Counted from the first letter of the stretch, positions 17,347-26,544 are shown. The stretch is 64,000 nt of DNA from Chitinophaga barathri (GCF_003807585.1 NZ_RMBX01000007.1:62001-126000), one strand, 5' to 3'. Notes: generated by a model from the sequence alone, not told the origin. Numbers and translations: made by a program.

Positions 17347-17877
17347 ATGGCTGAGATGAACACTTCCTCCGAAAGCGGCCGCCGCAGGGGCGGCCAGCGC
17401 AGTAAAAAATTATCCACCCGCGTGGATATGACGCCGATGGTAGATCTCGGCTTCCTGCTCATTACCTTTTTTATGCTTACCACCACCCTTTCCAAACCCA
17501 AGGCATTGCCGCTGATCATGCCCGCTGATGGCGACGCGACGCCTGTGCCCGAAAGCAAGTCGCTTACGCTGCTGGTGGAGAACGACAATACGGTGTCCTG
17601 GTACGAAGGCCTGTTTGTGGACGCTGAAAACAAAACAGCCTTGAACCGCAGCAACTTTTCCGTTCAGTCCGGCATCGGCAACGTGATACGCGATAAACAG
17701 CGCAGGGTGGCCAAAGCCTATGGCGATCCGGAACAATTGATAGTAATGATCAAAGTGGCGGAAGGCGGCAGTTACCGCAATATGGTGGATGCGCTGGACG
17801 AGATGAAGATCAACCGTGTGGCCCGTTATGCGGTGGTGGACATAACAGATGAAGAAGCAAAAATGTTGACGGAATAA
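17347..17877 (+). CDS. exbD: ExbD/TolR-type biopolymer transport protein (orphan)
   Basis: This 176-residue inner-membrane protein has a basic N-terminus, one membrane segment (about residues 29-48) carrying the conserved Asp (D33 in MTPMVDLGFLLITFFM), and a periplasmic domain. With ExbB it would use the proton gradient to energise TonB-dependent outer-membrane receptors. No exbB or tonB lies next to it, so the partner must be elsewhere. The periplasmic part has a longer loop than E. coli ExbD (VENDNTVSWYEGLFVD and following), as is usual in Bacteroidota. It has no obvious functional link to its neighbours. Confidence 0.85.
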   Translation: MAEMNTSSESGRRRGGQRSKKLSTRVDMTPMVDLGFLLITFFMLTTTLSKPKALPLIMPADGDATPVPESKSLTLLVENDNTVSWYEGLFVDAENKTALNRSNFSVQSGIGNVIRDKQRRVAKAYGDPEQLIVMIKVAEGGSYRNMVDALDEMKINRVARYAVVDITDEEAKMLTE

Positions 17878-17932
17878 GCGTGCGCGCTCAGGTGAATTTG
17901 CCTTACCTTAGTATTCCTAAAAAAATACTGAT

Positions 17933-18889
17933 ATGGCAACCGTTAATTCCATCCCCTCCGTTGACCTGGCGGACTTCACTTCCGGAGATCCCGCGCGTAA
18001 AGCAGCATTTGTTGAACAGTTGGGCAAGGCCTATGAAGAGGTAGGTTTTGTGGCCGTCAGGAATCACGGCATCCCGGCGGACCTGATAGCGGACCTGTAC
18101 AAATACGTACAGGAGTTTTTCTCACAGCCTTCCAGCACCAAAAGCAAATATGAAATACCGGAGCTGGCCGGCCAGCGCGGGTATACTTCCTTCGGAAAAG
18201 AACACGCAAAAGGATTTGACGCGCCGGACCTGAAAGAGTTTTTCCAGTTCGGGCAAAGCGTGGAAGACAACGATCCCATCAAATCGGAATACCCGGAGAA
18301 TGTGCAGGTAAATGAACTGCCGGAATTCACGCCCACGTTCTTCAAAGCCTACCGTGCTTTTGAAACTTCCGGTACGTCGCTGCTGCAGGCTATTGCGATC
18401 TATCTCGGGCTGGATGAACATTATTTTGACAACAAGGTACATAACGGTAATTCCATTCTCCGCGCGATCCATTACCCGCCTATTACACAGGAGCCTAAGT
18501 CCGCGATAAGGGCGGAGCAGCATGAGGACATCAACCTCATCACCCTGCTGGTGGGCGCATCGGCAGACGGTTTGCAGATACTGGACAAAAAAGGCGAGTG
18601 GGTGCCCGTCACTTCCCTGCCGGACCAGATAGTGGTGAACGTGGGAGATATGCTGCAAAGACTGACGAACAACCGCCTGAAATCCACCACCCACCGGGTG
18701 GTGAACCCACCCCGTGAAATGTGGAACACCTCCCGGTATTCCATCCCGTTTTTTCTGCACCCGAAATCCAACATGGATCTCACCTGCCTGGAAGGATGCG
18801 TGGATGCGCAACACCCAGCGGAGTTTCCGCCGATCACCGCCGGGGAATACCTGGATGAACGGTTGAAGGAAATAGGCCTGAAAAAATAA
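17933..18889 (+). CDS. 2-oxoglutarate/Fe(II)-dependent oxygenase, isopenicillin N synthase-like
   Basis: This 318-residue enzyme has both domains of the plant-type 2OG oxygenase family: DIOX_N (residues 7-120) and the 2OG-Fe(II) catalytic domain. Iron ligands H197, D199 and H254 (in AEQHEDI and STTHRVV) and the 2-oxoglutarate-binding R268-x-S270 (RYS) are all present, so it should be active. The substrate is unknown. An orphan exbD gene precedes it and a GG-leader peptide gene follows, but a terminator separates it from the latter. A near-consensus TACCTTAG -7 box lies about 27 bases upstream. Confidence 0.85.
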   Translation: MATVNSIPSVDLADFTSGDPARKAAFVEQLGKAYEEVGFVAVRNHGIPADLIADLYKYVQEFFSQPSSTKSKYEIPELAGQRGYTSFGKEHAKGFDAPDLKEFFQFGQSVEDNDPIKSEYPENVQVNELPEFTPTFFKAYRAFETSGTSLLQAIAIYLGLDEHYFDNKVHNGNSILRAIHYPPITQEPKSAIRAEQHEDINLITLLVGASADGLQILDKKGEWVPVTSLPDQIVVNVGDMLQRLTNNRLKSTTHRVVNPPREMWNTSRYSIPFFLHPKSNMDLTCLEGCVDAQHPAEFPPITAGEYLDERLKEIGLKK

Positions 18890-18893
18890 ACGG

Positions 18894-18921
18894 AAGCCGG
18901 GACGATGATCCCGGCTTTTTT
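18894..18921 (+). terminator. Intrinsic terminator
   Basis: An 8-bp stem AGCCGGGA / TCCCGGCT with 6-base loop and T-run lies right after the oxygenase stop. Confidence 0.85.
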
Positions 18922-19009
18922 CATGCGGAATGAACAGGCTGCATACGGAGAACAGGAATGAATAAACTGAACAGCCGCTGAATGAAGCCCCCTGCTTAAT
19001 TTGCGGGGC

Positions 19010-19210
19010 ATGTTACCAACCATACTTACTGAGCTGTCCGTTTCAGACATGAGAACTATTACCGGCGGAAAAGCAGATGACTACGTGGAAGCCGCTACAG
19101 GCCTGCCCACGCTTCCCCCTGTGAAGTTCGATTCCATACCCGACCTGACGAAAGAAATGACGGCACCGCAGGAAGAAGAGGAGAAAAAAAAGAAAAAAGG
19201 CCAGGGTTAG
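19010..19210 (+). CDS. Small peptide with a double-glycine-type leader (bacteriocin/RiPP-like precursor)
   Basis: This 66-residue protein has an N-terminal part, LTELSVSDMRTITGG, that fits the double-glycine leader consensus recognised by C39 peptidase-containing ABC exporters: L at -12, S at -11, D at -8, M at -7, I at -4 and GG at -2/-1, cut after residue 20. The predicted core of 46 residues has no Cys, is Pro- and acid-rich, and ends in a run EEEEKKKKKGQG. It could be a secreted peptide, a bacteriocin-like product or a modified peptide, all unproven. No peptidase-exporter lies in the window. The ATG at 19010 is chosen over a TTG three codons upstream. Confidence 0.6.
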   Translation: MLPTILTELSVSDMRTITGGKADDYVEAATGLPTLPPVKFDSIPDLTKEMTAPQEEEEKKKKKGQG

Positions 19211-19213
19211 GCC

Positions 19214-20260
19214 TTACATCCTTGCGTTCGGTTGTTTTTGCGTAGCCAGCAGGCTTGTAGCTTCGTTGGAAGAAATGCCCTGCCCGTTGAAGAGACGGGA
19301 GAAATAAGCCACCATGGCCGGTGAGAGCCTGAACTCGTTATACGGGAAGTTCATGAAGTAACTGTGCTGCCAGCCCACCATGTCGTGAAAGTTAATATAG
19401 ACGGCATTTTCAGCGCGCATCTTCTTTCCGCTCTTTTCGCCCAGTTGTTTGCGCATGGTCAGAAAATGCGCACCTTTCAGCTGAAGATCCCGGCGGTTGT
19501 AATGCACATATACCTGTTTGGCAAACTTTATCTGTTCCACCCATTCCGCATGCCCCCTGGAAGGTACACAGGCGGCGTTGATCACGAGGTTGTCCACAAA
19601 CGGTTCCCCGTTGATACTGCTGATGTCGTGATGCCGCATCATCTGTTCGAGGATAATATTACCCATACTGTGGTAAAAAGTGCTGAGCTTCACGCCGCTG
19701 ATCCATTCTTCACCCCGTTGTTTCGCGTCCCTGAATTCATGCAGCAGTGAAAGGTATTGCCCGGCGGAAAGACTGGCGTTGTTGCGGGCGAACTTAAAGT
19801 TCTTGGACGGTTTATAAGTGGTGTTGATGCTGGCGTAGTCGAACATCACCACATTCACATTATACTGGCTGCTCATCAGCTGCGCCCGCTCCACGTTGGA
19901 CGTGAATATCTTGCCCATGCCTTCAGCGTATACCACGATATCTTTTTTCACGGGAAGGTGCTGCATGGCTTCCTGCAAGGTGTTTTCCTTATACACATTC
20001 CATTTGCCGTCTATTTTTTCGAGGAAAAAGTATTTGAGGGAGGCCGTATCCAGGAATTCGTCCACGAAGCGGAGGCTTTGGGGATGGATGTACCGGTTCG
20101 AGACAAATACCAGGCAGGTATCGCTGTGCATAAAAGGTTCGAGGGTTTCCGGCTGGAGAGCGAACCGGGACCAGGACTCATTGCTATTGTAAACGGTTAA
20201 CTGCGCCCGGGCTGTTACGATATTGACAATGAGGAGGAAGGTTATCAAAAATCGCTTCAT
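19214..20260 (-). CDS. Secreted alpha/beta-hydrolase, DUF900-like
   Basis: This 348-residue protein has a signal peptide (cleavage near TARAQ). An alpha/beta-hydrolase core of the DUF900 kind is visible: VVYAEGMGKIF near residue 110, the nucleophile elbow YHSMGN near residue 196 (Ser in S-M-G), and a late His in the INFHDMVGW region. The substrate is unknown; related proteins have been found in surface or periplasmic locations. The gene converges with the small GG-leader gene, their stops lying 4 bases apart (19210 and 19214), so no terminator separates them. Confidence 0.65.
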   Translation of the reverse strand: MKRFLITFLLIVNIVTARAQLTVYNSNESWSRFALQPETLEPFMHSDTCLVFVSNRYIHPQSLRFVDEFLDTASLKYFFLEKIDGKWNVYKENTLQEAMQHLPVKKDIVVYAEGMGKIFTSNVERAQLMSSQYNVNVVMFDYASINTTYKPSKNFKFARNNASLSAGQYLSLLHEFRDAKQRGEEWISGVKLSTFYHSMGNIILEQMMRHHDISSINGEPFVDNLVINAACVPSRGHAEWVEQIKFAKQVYVHYNRRDLQLKGAHFLTMRKQLGEKSGKKMRAENAVYINFHDMVGWQHSYFMNFPYNEFRLSPAMVAYFSRLFNGQGISSNEATSLLATQKQPNARM

Positions 20261-20450
20261 AAACTACGATTGTGCTGTCTTTTCATAAACGCCTAAACGA
20301 AGGCATTTGTTCTGCTTATTTAACCTTTGCAAGTTTTATGCCTGCCGGTAAGTGTGGTACAAACCCTTGTGCCGGTTCCCATGTTCCATGTAATCAGTAC
20401 CTTCGCGCAGCCGGAGATGGTTTTTTTTCACTATTTTTCGGTTCGGGTAG

Positions 20451-21659
20451 TTGAAACTTATACCAGTGTTTTTACGTCACATTTCGTTTCTGAAGGCAGT
20501 TTTTTTGCATAGCATCACCGCTTTCGGGGGTCCGCAGGGGCACCTGGCAATGATGATGAAAACGTTTGTGCAGCAACGCAGGGATGTTACGGAAAAGGAA
20601 TTAATGGAATACAACGCGTTCTGCCAGCTGCTGCCCGGCGCTTCTTCTTCGCAAACGCTTACCCTCATCGGCTACAAAAGGGGCGGCATACCCCTGGCCG
20701 TGGTCACCCTCATGATATGGATCACCCCCGCCTGCCTGCTCATGGGCTCCCTGAGTTTCCTGCTGCAGTTCATGGACAAGCGGGCGCTGGATGTGGATAT
20801 ATTCAAATACGTACAACCCATGGCGGTCGGATTCCTGGCTTTTGGGGGGCTGCGCGCTTACCAGATCAGCATCCGCAGCCTTGCTACCCTGGGTATTATG
20901 GCCGTGGCCCTGCTGGCCGCCGTGTTCATCAAATCGCCCTGGTTGTTTCCCGCCCTCATCGTCCTGGGAGGTATCATTTCAAATTTCAGCGACAAACGTA
21001 TTCCGGACCTGAATGAGCCCAAAAAGAAGATCCAGTGGGGCAACCTCTGGCTTTTTGCCCTGATCTTCATTTTGGCCGGTTTCCTTTCGGAATTGGCGCG
21101 TACCAATAACTGGATCACCCGGAGGCCTTTTAACCTTTTTGAGAACTTCTACCGTTTCGGCAGCCTGGTGTTCGGCGGCGGGGATATCCTTATCGCGATG
21201 ATGCTGGAGCAGTACGTACAGCGTACCAAATCCATGTTTATGAGCGCGGAGGAGCTGCTTACCGGCGCGGGTATCATGCGGGCCATGCCGGGGCCTACCT
21301 TTTCGGTGTCCGCGTATGTGGGGGGAATGGTGATGCGCAACCTGGGGCCGGGCTACCAGTTCCTGGGCTGCCTGCTGGCACCCATTGCGATCTTTTTACC
21401 GAGCATGCTGCTGGTCCTGTTCTTTTTCCCGATCTGGAACAATCTTAAAAAACATGTGATCATTTACCGCGCGCTGGAAGGTATCAATGCGGTGGTGGTG
21501 GGTATTATGTGGGCGGCTACGTTTATCCTGTTCACGTCCATAGACGGCACCTGGTACAACTGGGCCATTATGCTCAGCACCCTGGCCCTGTTATGGTACT
21601 CAAAGCTGCCGTCTCCCTTTATCGTTCTGGCCTGTCTGCTTGCTGGCTGGCTGCTTTAG
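20451..21659 (+). CDS. chrA: Chromate transporter ChrA family (two-domain)
   Basis: This 402-residue protein contains two homologous ChrA halves, each of about six membrane segments: the first opens with the signature [11 protein letters not shown] (residues 25-35), the second with [16 protein letters not shown] near residue 236. Long-chain ChrA proteins export chromate or related oxyanions. An in-frame stop directly precedes the TTG at 20451 and the first ATG is beyond the first signature, so translation must begin at TTG 20451 or GTG 20466. Its stop overlaps the stop of the convergent response-regulator gene by three bases. Confidence 0.85.
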   Translation: MKLIPVFLRHISFLKAVFLHSITAFGGPQGHLAMMMKTFVQQRRDVTEKELMEYNAFCQLLPGASSSQTLTLIGYKRGGIPLAVVTLMIWITPACLLMGSLSFLLQFMDKRALDVDIFKYVQPMAVGFLAFGGLRAYQISIRSLATLGIMAVALLAAVFIKSPWLFPALIVLGGIISNFSDKRIPDLNEPKKKIQWGNLWLFALIFILAGFLSELARTNNWITRRPFNLFENFYRFGSLVFGGGDILIAMMLEQYVQRTKSMFMSAEELLTGAGIMRAMPGPTFSVSAYVGGMVMRNLGPGYQFLGCLLAPIAIFLPSMLLVLFFFPIWNNLKKHVIIYRALEGINAVVVGIMWAATFILFTSIDGTWYNWAIMLSTLALLWYSKLPSPFIVLACLLAGWLL

Positions 21660-22405
21660 CTCTGCTTCCAGATGGCCGACAGTTCCTTTTTCCTTCTTTC
21701 CGTTACCTCCAGCATGGTTTTATTCCTGAGCCAGAGCCTGTGCTCGTCCTGGTCTATTTTCTGAATGTGCGGCAGCTGTACCATCTGGTGATTGTTCACC
21801 TGGAAAAACCGCATGGCGGCAAACAGCTCCGTGTAATACCTGAAAGGTCGGGGGCTGTGAAGGGCTGTGCCGTCCGCCAGATAAAACACGGTCTTTTCGG
21901 TGAGGCCTTCCAGGTAACAGATGTCCTCCACGCTTACGACGTTTTCTTCTCCTTCGGCGGCGGGCAATACGAGCTGGCGCATTTCGCCGGCGGGTTTGCC
22001 AAAATTGCTCAATAATACATCGTACCGCTCCTGCCGGTGCGGCCGCTGGATGCGGGCGGTCACGGCGCTTACGGCCTGCAGCAGGCTTTCTTTATCTATC
22101 GGCTTCAGTATCAGCTCCACTTCGCTGAGGCGGATGGTGTGCAGGAAACGTTTTTCAAAAGCGGTTACAAAAATGGCTTCGAAAGTGGCGTCGTATGCGC
22201 CCGCGAGCACGTCAAAGCCGGTGCCGTCAGGCATTTCAAGGTCAAGAAATACCAGCTGGGGTTTATGCAGGCGGATCTGCTCGATGCCCTCTCTGCAATT
22301 GGCTGCTGAAGACACTGCCTCGATCTCCGGACAATACTTGTTCAGCATCAGCGAGATAATATCCCTGCTGTTCCGTTCGTCGTCTATAATTACTGCGCGG
22401 ATCAT
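21656..22405 (-). CDS. LytTR-type response regulator
   Basis: This 249-residue regulator has a receiver domain (residues 1-120; phosphoacceptor D55 in [11 protein letters not shown] acidic pocket at 8-10; K in LKPID) followed by a LytTR DNA-binding domain (from about residue 140, with [17 protein letters not shown]). Start at ATG 22405, because the earlier in-frame start is GTG. It is encoded downstream of its probable cognate sensor kinase with 28 bases between. Members bind tandem 9-bp repeats; the target is not known. Confidence 0.9.
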   Translation of the reverse strand: MIRAVIIDDERNSRDIISLMLNKYCPEIEAVSSAANCREGIEQIRLHKPQLVFLDLEMPDGTGFDVLAGAYDATFEAIFVTAFEKRFLHTIRLSEVELILKPIDKESLLQAVSAVTARIQRPHRQERYDVLLSNFGKPAGEMRQLVLPAAEGEENVVSVEDICYLEGLTEKTVFYLADGTALHSPRPFRYYTELFAAMRFFQVNNHQMVQLPHIQKIDQDEHRLWLRNKTMLEVTERRKKELSAIWKQS

Positions 22406-22433
22406 AACATTATTTAGTTGTGGCACAGGTCAG

Positions 22434-24509
22434 CTAAAGCTGGGGTATCAGTACCCGGATAACGGTACCGCTGTCGTTGGCCTGCTTTTTTGATTTATCG
22501 ATGATCTCTATCTGGATCCCGGTATTATACATTTTGTTCAGCAGCTCCGCCCGGTTCAGGCTGATCTCCATACCCTGGCTCTGGTGATGCCCGGGCAGGC
22601 TGCGCAATGCGCGTGACCGCTCTATGCCGATGCCGTTATCTTCTATTACACATTCCAGCATATCGCCGGCCAGCATATTGAAGCGGATCACCAGCAGGCC
22701 GGAGGAGTGGTCTTCGTTGATCATCCCGTGTTTAACGGCATTTTCCACGTAAGGTTGCAGCAGCATGGCCGGCACTTCCAGCTCGGCGGTGGCGATGGAG
22801 GGGTCTGTGAGTATCTCGTAGCTCATCTTTTGCTCAAAACGCATCTTCTCCAGTCCAAGATAAGTATTTAAGTAAGTTATTTCGTCCGCCAGCGTGATAA
22901 AGTTGCGGCGGGAGAAATCCAGCGTTTTGCGGATGAGGTATGAAAAATCTGAAAGATATTTCTGTGCGTGCTCGTAATCCCGCTGCATGACGAACAGCTG
23001 GATGGAGTTGAGGCAGTTGAAAATGAAATGGGGGTTGATCTGCGCGCGGATGGCCTTCAGCTCTATCTCCGCGAGTTTTTTGCTGTATTCGACGTCCAGC
23101 TGAAGTTTCCGCTGCTCTTCCAGCTCCATTTTTTTGCGCAGGATCTCCGTGGTCTGTTCTTTCACCAGTTCTTCCAATTGCTCGTTCAGCTTGCGCTGCA
23201 GCTCTTTGTTTTTGTTGAGCTGTTTGATGAGCATTTCCTGTGTCTTTGTTTTTTCCTGGTGCACCAGTTTGTTCCGGTAGCTGAGCCCGGCCGCGAAAAA
23301 CAAAGCCTGTAGCAGCACGCCCAGCACCAGCACATTGTAAGGCCCTACCAGCTCGGGCAGCGGGGTGAACGATACCGGCTCGTTGTTGTTCAGGAAAGCC
23401 CAGATCGTGAGCAGGTACAGGCTGATGGACCCGAACAGGTAAAAGCGGATCAGTGGGTGGTGCCGCGTTCTGCGTGCCAGTGCTATAAAGGAGATGCCAA
23501 AAGGGATGAGTGTGATAAAGTAGGTCCAGGTGTAGATCATGGCGGGCGCCTGGAAGTTGCCCATGGCGATCATGGCGATACATACGAGAATGAGGATGCC
23601 CGTAACCATGGCGCCGTAACGGTAGATCTTTTCCATGAGGGGGTAACGCTCCCGCAGGCTGAGGAACATGTTGCCGAAAAGCATGTACATAAAGTAAAAG
23701 CAGAACAGCAGCGCCGGGATGTCCCAGTAAAACTTGAACATCGGGCAGAAATGGAAAAATGAAAGCTGGAAAGGTTTTGTTTCGAGCCGCAAAGTAAAAA
23801 AGAGGATCAGCCCGAGCAGGTAAGCCGCAAAGTACAGCGAGGAACGGTCCGGCAGCTGGGTATAATTGATGACGGTAATGCTGAGCAACACCAGCAGCAT
23901 GCCGATGAGGATCTGTATCACGAGTACTTCGCCCTTGTACTGGTCTGTTTGTGTATGGTGAAATTCCGCCTTGTGAATGGGGTCGTAAAGTACAGGCAGG
24001 AATTCGTTTTCGCGGTAAAAGCGGTTGAGGATGTGCACGTAAAAGGTGCGGGTCTCTCCCGCGCGTACATGCAGGGGGAAGGTGTAATGGTTCCAGCGCT
24101 CCACGTCCCCGCGGTCCACCATCAGGCCGGTATGCATTTGCAGGGTGGGTTTGCCGGCGGCATCCGTGGTATAAAAGCTAATGTCGTCGTGCCATCCGGT
24201 GAAAAGATATACCAGTGAATCCACCTGCCCTGAATTCCGGATTTTCAGGTTGAGCCATACATTGTTGACGCTGCGGAGGGCTTTTTTGCGGGGATGGAAT
24301 ATTGTACTGTCCGGGTAGAAGGGAGTTTGTGGCAGATTCTCCGCGGTGAGCCTGCCGGTGCGGTCTGTAAAGGACCAGGTATACGTACGGGTGTCCACCC
24401 CATTGACGGGATGGGAAAAATCGATGGAGAGTGTGTCCTGTGCGGCCGCTCTGGATAGGGGGTAAAGGGAGCAACAAAACAACAGGCCGAATAATAGAAA
24501 CCGGTTCAC
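22434..24509 (-). CDS. 7TM sensor histidine kinase, LytS-like (7TMR-DISM type)
   Basis: This 691-residue protein has a signal peptide (to about residue 24), an extracellular beta-rich DISM domain (30-180), seven membrane segments (about 195-410), a coiled coil (410-480, many Lys, Glu, Gln) and a His-kinase domain with H494 in AQINPHFIFNCLNSI and the ATP-binding N-box NAVKHGM. GTG is the only sensible start because a stop precedes it. It pairs with the LytTR response regulator downstream. The ligand is unknown; DISM domains often bind sugars or lipids (inference from the family). Confidence 0.85.
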   Translation of the reverse strand: MNRFLLFGLLFCCSLYPLSRAAAQDTLSIDFSHPVNGVDTRTYTWSFTDRTGRLTAENLPQTPFYPDSTIFHPRKKALRSVNNVWLNLKIRNSGQVDSLVYLFTGWHDDISFYTTDAAGKPTLQMHTGLMVDRGDVERWNHYTFPLHVRAGETRTFYVHILNRFYRENEFLPVLYDPIHKAEFHHTQTDQYKGEVLVIQILIGMLLVLLSITVINYTQLPDRSSLYFAAYLLGLILFFTLRLETKPFQLSFFHFCPMFKFYWDIPALLFCFYFMYMLFGNMFLSLRERYPLMEKIYRYGAMVTGILILVCIAMIAMGNFQAPAMIYTWTYFITLIPFGISFIALARRTRHHPLIRFYLFGSISLYLLTIWAFLNNNEPVSFTPLPELVGPYNVLVLGVLLQALFFAAGLSYRNKLVHQEKTKTQEMLIKQLNKNKELQRKLNEQLEELVKEQTTEILRKKMELEEQRKLQLDVEYSKKLAEIELKAIRAQINPHFIFNCLNSIQLFVMQRDYEHAQKYLSDFSYLIRKTLDFSRRNFITLADEITYLNTYLGLEKMRFEQKMSYEILTDPSIATAELEVPAMLLQPYVENAVKHGMINEDHSSGLLVIRFNMLAGDMLECVIEDNGIGIERSRALRSLPGHHQSQGMEISLNRAELLNKMYNTGIQIEIIDKSKKQANDSGTVIRVLIPQL

Positions 24510-24522
24510 TTAAGTGCTGGTA

Positions 24523-24762
24523 TTAGGATGATGCATACATTTCGTCTATCGCTTTTGCCAGCGCACGGTCTTTGTCTGTCACTGTATTCCCCGCGCTGTG
24601 TGTGTTCAGCCAGATCTCCACCTTGTTATAAGTATTGGTCCAGGTGGGGTGATGGTCCATCTTTTCCGCGGTGAGCGCAACACTGGTCATAAAAGCAAAA
24701 GCTTTGCGGAAGTCCGCGAACTTAAATGCGCGGTAGAGATGTTGATCTGTTTCCTGCCACAT
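24523..24762 (-). CDS. phhB: Pterin-4a-carbinolamine dehydratase
   Basis: This 79-residue protein begins at the ATG 24762; the upstream TTG frame would add 12 residues not in the family. Active-site motif [20 protein letters not shown] is complete, with the paired histidines that dehydrate 4a-hydroxytetrahydrobiopterin after aromatic amino acid hydroxylation. No phenylalanine hydroxylase is nearby. It lies just downstream of the IPExxxVDY gene on the same strand and may share its message. Confidence 0.85.
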   Translation of the reverse strand: MWQETDQHLYRAFKFADFRKAFAFMTSVALTAEKMDHHPTWTNTYNKVEIWLNTHSAGNTVTDKDRALAKAIDEMYASS

Positions 24763-24802
24763 ATGATTGATTTTTAGATCATAACGTGTTTTAAACAAGG
24801 CA

Positions 24803-25246
24803 CTAGAAGATCAGGTTGATCTTGTTTTTAATGTCTTTCATATCCAGCAGGGTTACCAGCTGCACCGTTTCCACCTTCCTGCACTGTTCTGTCAGCAACT
24901 TCACATCAGCGGCCTGGTAATAATTCCCTTTGATCAGCCAGATATAGTCTACGTGTTTCAGTTCCGGCAGTAAAAACTCAGCTTTACAGTGATTGTTATA
25001 AAAATAGTGGGCCGCCGATTTGGTCAGCTCCTGGTATTCGAACACTGTAAAGTAATAGGAACGCCGGTTTTTGGTGAGATTGATCTCCAGGGAATTGTTC
25101 ACCCTGAGGTCGAACCCCAGCTGTTTGTTGATCTGCCAGCACACCTGGTAGTCCCGGGCCTGGGAGACGATCCCGGCCAGCCAGGTATCCTCGAAAAAGT
25201 CTTCCACCAATTGCTCCTGATCCAGCTTGAGTTTGAGTACTGACAT
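24803..25246 (-). CDS. IPExxxVDY family protein
   Basis: This 147-residue cytosolic protein carries the motif [15 protein letters not shown] near residue 93, which matches the family hallmark (IPE/LPE-x-x-x-VDY). The family is restricted to Bacteroidota and has no assigned function. The N-terminal part is Glu/Leu-rich ([16 protein letters not shown]), and [13 protein letters not shown] near residue 22 is usually conserved. It probably starts the operon including the pterin dehydratase. Confidence 0.8.
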   Translation of the reverse strand: MSVLKLKLDQEQLVEDFFEDTWLAGIVSQARDYQVCWQINKQLGFDLRVNNSLEINLTKNRRSYYFTVFEYQELTKSAAHYFYNNHCKAEFLLPELKHVDYIWLIKGNYYQAADVKLLTEQCRKVETVQLVTLLDMKDIKNKINLIF

Positions 25247-25303
25247 ATTTAAAAGTAAACGGGACCCGTAATGATGTAAAGGTATTGAAAGTAAATAAAG
25301 CCG

Positions 25304-25696
25304 CTATGGTTTCTTTTTGGGGAGCGGCGGGTTCCAGAACACCTTGTCGAAATCCTGCACCTGGTTATCTTTCACCTTTATACCTTCGGCCTCCAGCAGC
25401 TCCTGCATGAGCGTGGGGGTGGCAAAGTGAGCGGCGCCGGTAAGCAGTCCTTTGCTGTTCACCACGCGGTGCGCCGGCACGGGTTTGGGGGCGGAGCCCG
25501 CGGCGTTCATGGCCCAGCCTACCATGCGGGCGGACAGGCGGATGCCCGCTCTTTCGGCGATGGCGCCATAACTGGTCACGCGCCCTTTCGGGATGCGTCT
25601 TACGATGGCATACACCGTATCGAGGAAGTTAGGCTCCTTTTTGGGCTTTGCGGGCTTCGAGGAGACGGCTTTTTTTATCTTCGGGGACATTTTCAT
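25304..25696 (-). CDS. Alkyltransferase-like protein (MGMT fold, active-site Cys replaced by Ala)
   Basis: This 130-residue protein of the MGMT DNA-repair fold has the helix-turn-helix segment (YGAIAERAGIRLSARMVGWAM) and the reaction-centre motif reads PVPAHRV with A75 where O6-alkylguanine transferases have the acceptor Cys (PCHRV). It should therefore bind alkylated guanine without removing the alkyl group and could flag lesions for nucleotide excision repair, as known for alkyltransferase-like proteins. The basic N-terminal tail is extended. The start may be 25696 or 25690; either way it overlaps the DUF5522 gene by 62-68 bases, as no in-frame start exists downstream. Confidence 0.7.
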   Translation of the reverse strand: MKMSPKIKKAVSSKPAKPKKEPNFLDTVYAIVRRIPKGRVTSYGAIAERAGIRLSARMVGWAMNAAGSAPKPVPAHRVVNSKGLLTGAAHFATPTLMQELLEAEGIKVKDNQVQDFDKVFWNPPLPKKKP

Positions 25697-25826
25697 AATC
25701 AAAAGGGCAATGCAGGCAGCCATTTCCGCAACAAAATCCGCGCTCCCGGTGATACTTTTCCGTGAGCACTACATATCCCTGCGCGTTGTAATAAAAATCA
25801 ATATTCTCTTCCAGCTGCTTCTTCAT
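25629..25826 (-). CDS. DUF5522 family small zinc-ribbon-like protein
   Basis: This 65-residue protein has the Cys-rich motif CCGNGCLHCPFDYEN near residue 32, matching DUF5522 (CCGxGCxxCP). It likely binds a metal. The function is not known. It begins inside the 3' end of trmB (29-base overlap) and ends inside the 5' part of the alkyltransferase-like gene, so three minus-strand genes overlap in sequence, which suggests translational coupling. Confidence 0.75.
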   Translation of the reverse strand: MKKQLEENIDFYYNAQGYVVLTEKYHRERGFCCGNGCLHCPFDYENVPEDKKSRLLEARKAQKGA

Positions 25827-26505
25827 CGGTGTCCAGGTTTACCGCTTTCCAGTCTATCGGCTCCGCGGGCAATACAAATTTAAGGAACCGGATGGTTCTG
25901 CCATCGGCCAGGTGCATGCCTTCGTAATAGGTCTGGATGCGCAGCAGCGGCGAAATTTCCGCCTGTGCGTATACATCCGGTATATCGATGAGCTTTTCAC
26001 AGCCGGTTTTGGCGATCACCATGCGGGTGAAGTCGTACAGCTCGGTAGAATCCGTTTTCAGGTTGATGGTGCCTCCCGGGGCGAGTATCTGCTGGTACAG
26101 TGCCAGGAAACGCGGGTGAGTAAGGCGTTTTTTGGCTTTGGACTGGCGCAGGAACGGGTCGGGGAAGGTGATCCAGATGTCTTTTACCTCTCCGGGCGCG
26201 AAATAGTCGGTAAGGGCCTCTATCTGGGTGCGGAGGAAGGCGACATTGGCCAGGTTGCTGTCGAGGGCGGTTTTTGCGCCTTTCCAGATGCGGTTGCCTT
26301 TGAGGTCCACCCCGGTAAAGTTCTCTTCCGGGAATAGTTTTGCCAGGCCAAGGGTATAATCTCCTTTACCGCAGGCCAGCTCCAGGGTGAGGGGGTGGTT
26401 ATTGCCAAAGTGTTTGCCCCAGGCGCCCTGCATGTCTTTCGGGTAGATCAGCACATTGGGAAATGTCTCGATCTCGGCGAATCGTATAAGTTTTTTGTGT
26501 CCCAT
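25798..26505 (-). CDS. trmB: tRNA (guanine-N7-)-methyltransferase
   Basis: This 235-residue SAM-dependent methylase makes m7G46 in the variable loop of tRNA. The SAM site is LELACGKGDYTLGLAK near residue 41, and the family motif FPDPFLRQSKAKKRLTHPRFL near residue 115 (normally PDPWPKKRHHKRRL) carries the catalytic Asp. The ATG at 26505 begins the typical MGHKKLIRF; an upstream in-frame ATG at 26655 would run through the promoter. It is the first gene of the overlapping DUF5522/alkyltransferase-like set. Confidence 0.9.
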   Translation of the reverse strand: MGHKKLIRFAEIETFPNVLIYPKDMQGAWGKHFGNNHPLTLELACGKGDYTLGLAKLFPEENFTGVDLKGNRIWKGAKTALDSNLANVAFLRTQIEALTDYFAPGEVKDIWITFPDPFLRQSKAKKRLTHPRFLALYQQILAPGGTINLKTDSTELYDFTRMVIAKTGCEKLIDIPDVYAQAEISPLLRIQTYYEGMHLADGRTIRFLKFVLPAEPIDWKAVNLDTDEEAAGREY

Positions 26506-26512
26506 GAAGGGG

Positions 26513-26544
26513 CAAAAGTAATGAAAATGAGGGTGATGGTGCAA
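26513..26544 (-). promoter_or_regulatory. Promoter of the trmB cluster, very close to the start codon
   Basis: On the minus strand TACTTTTG (26513-26520) matches TAnnTTTG, with TTG (26542-26544) 21 bases upstream. The -7 box ends only 7 bases before the ATG, so transcripts may be nearly leaderless. Confidence 0.55.
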
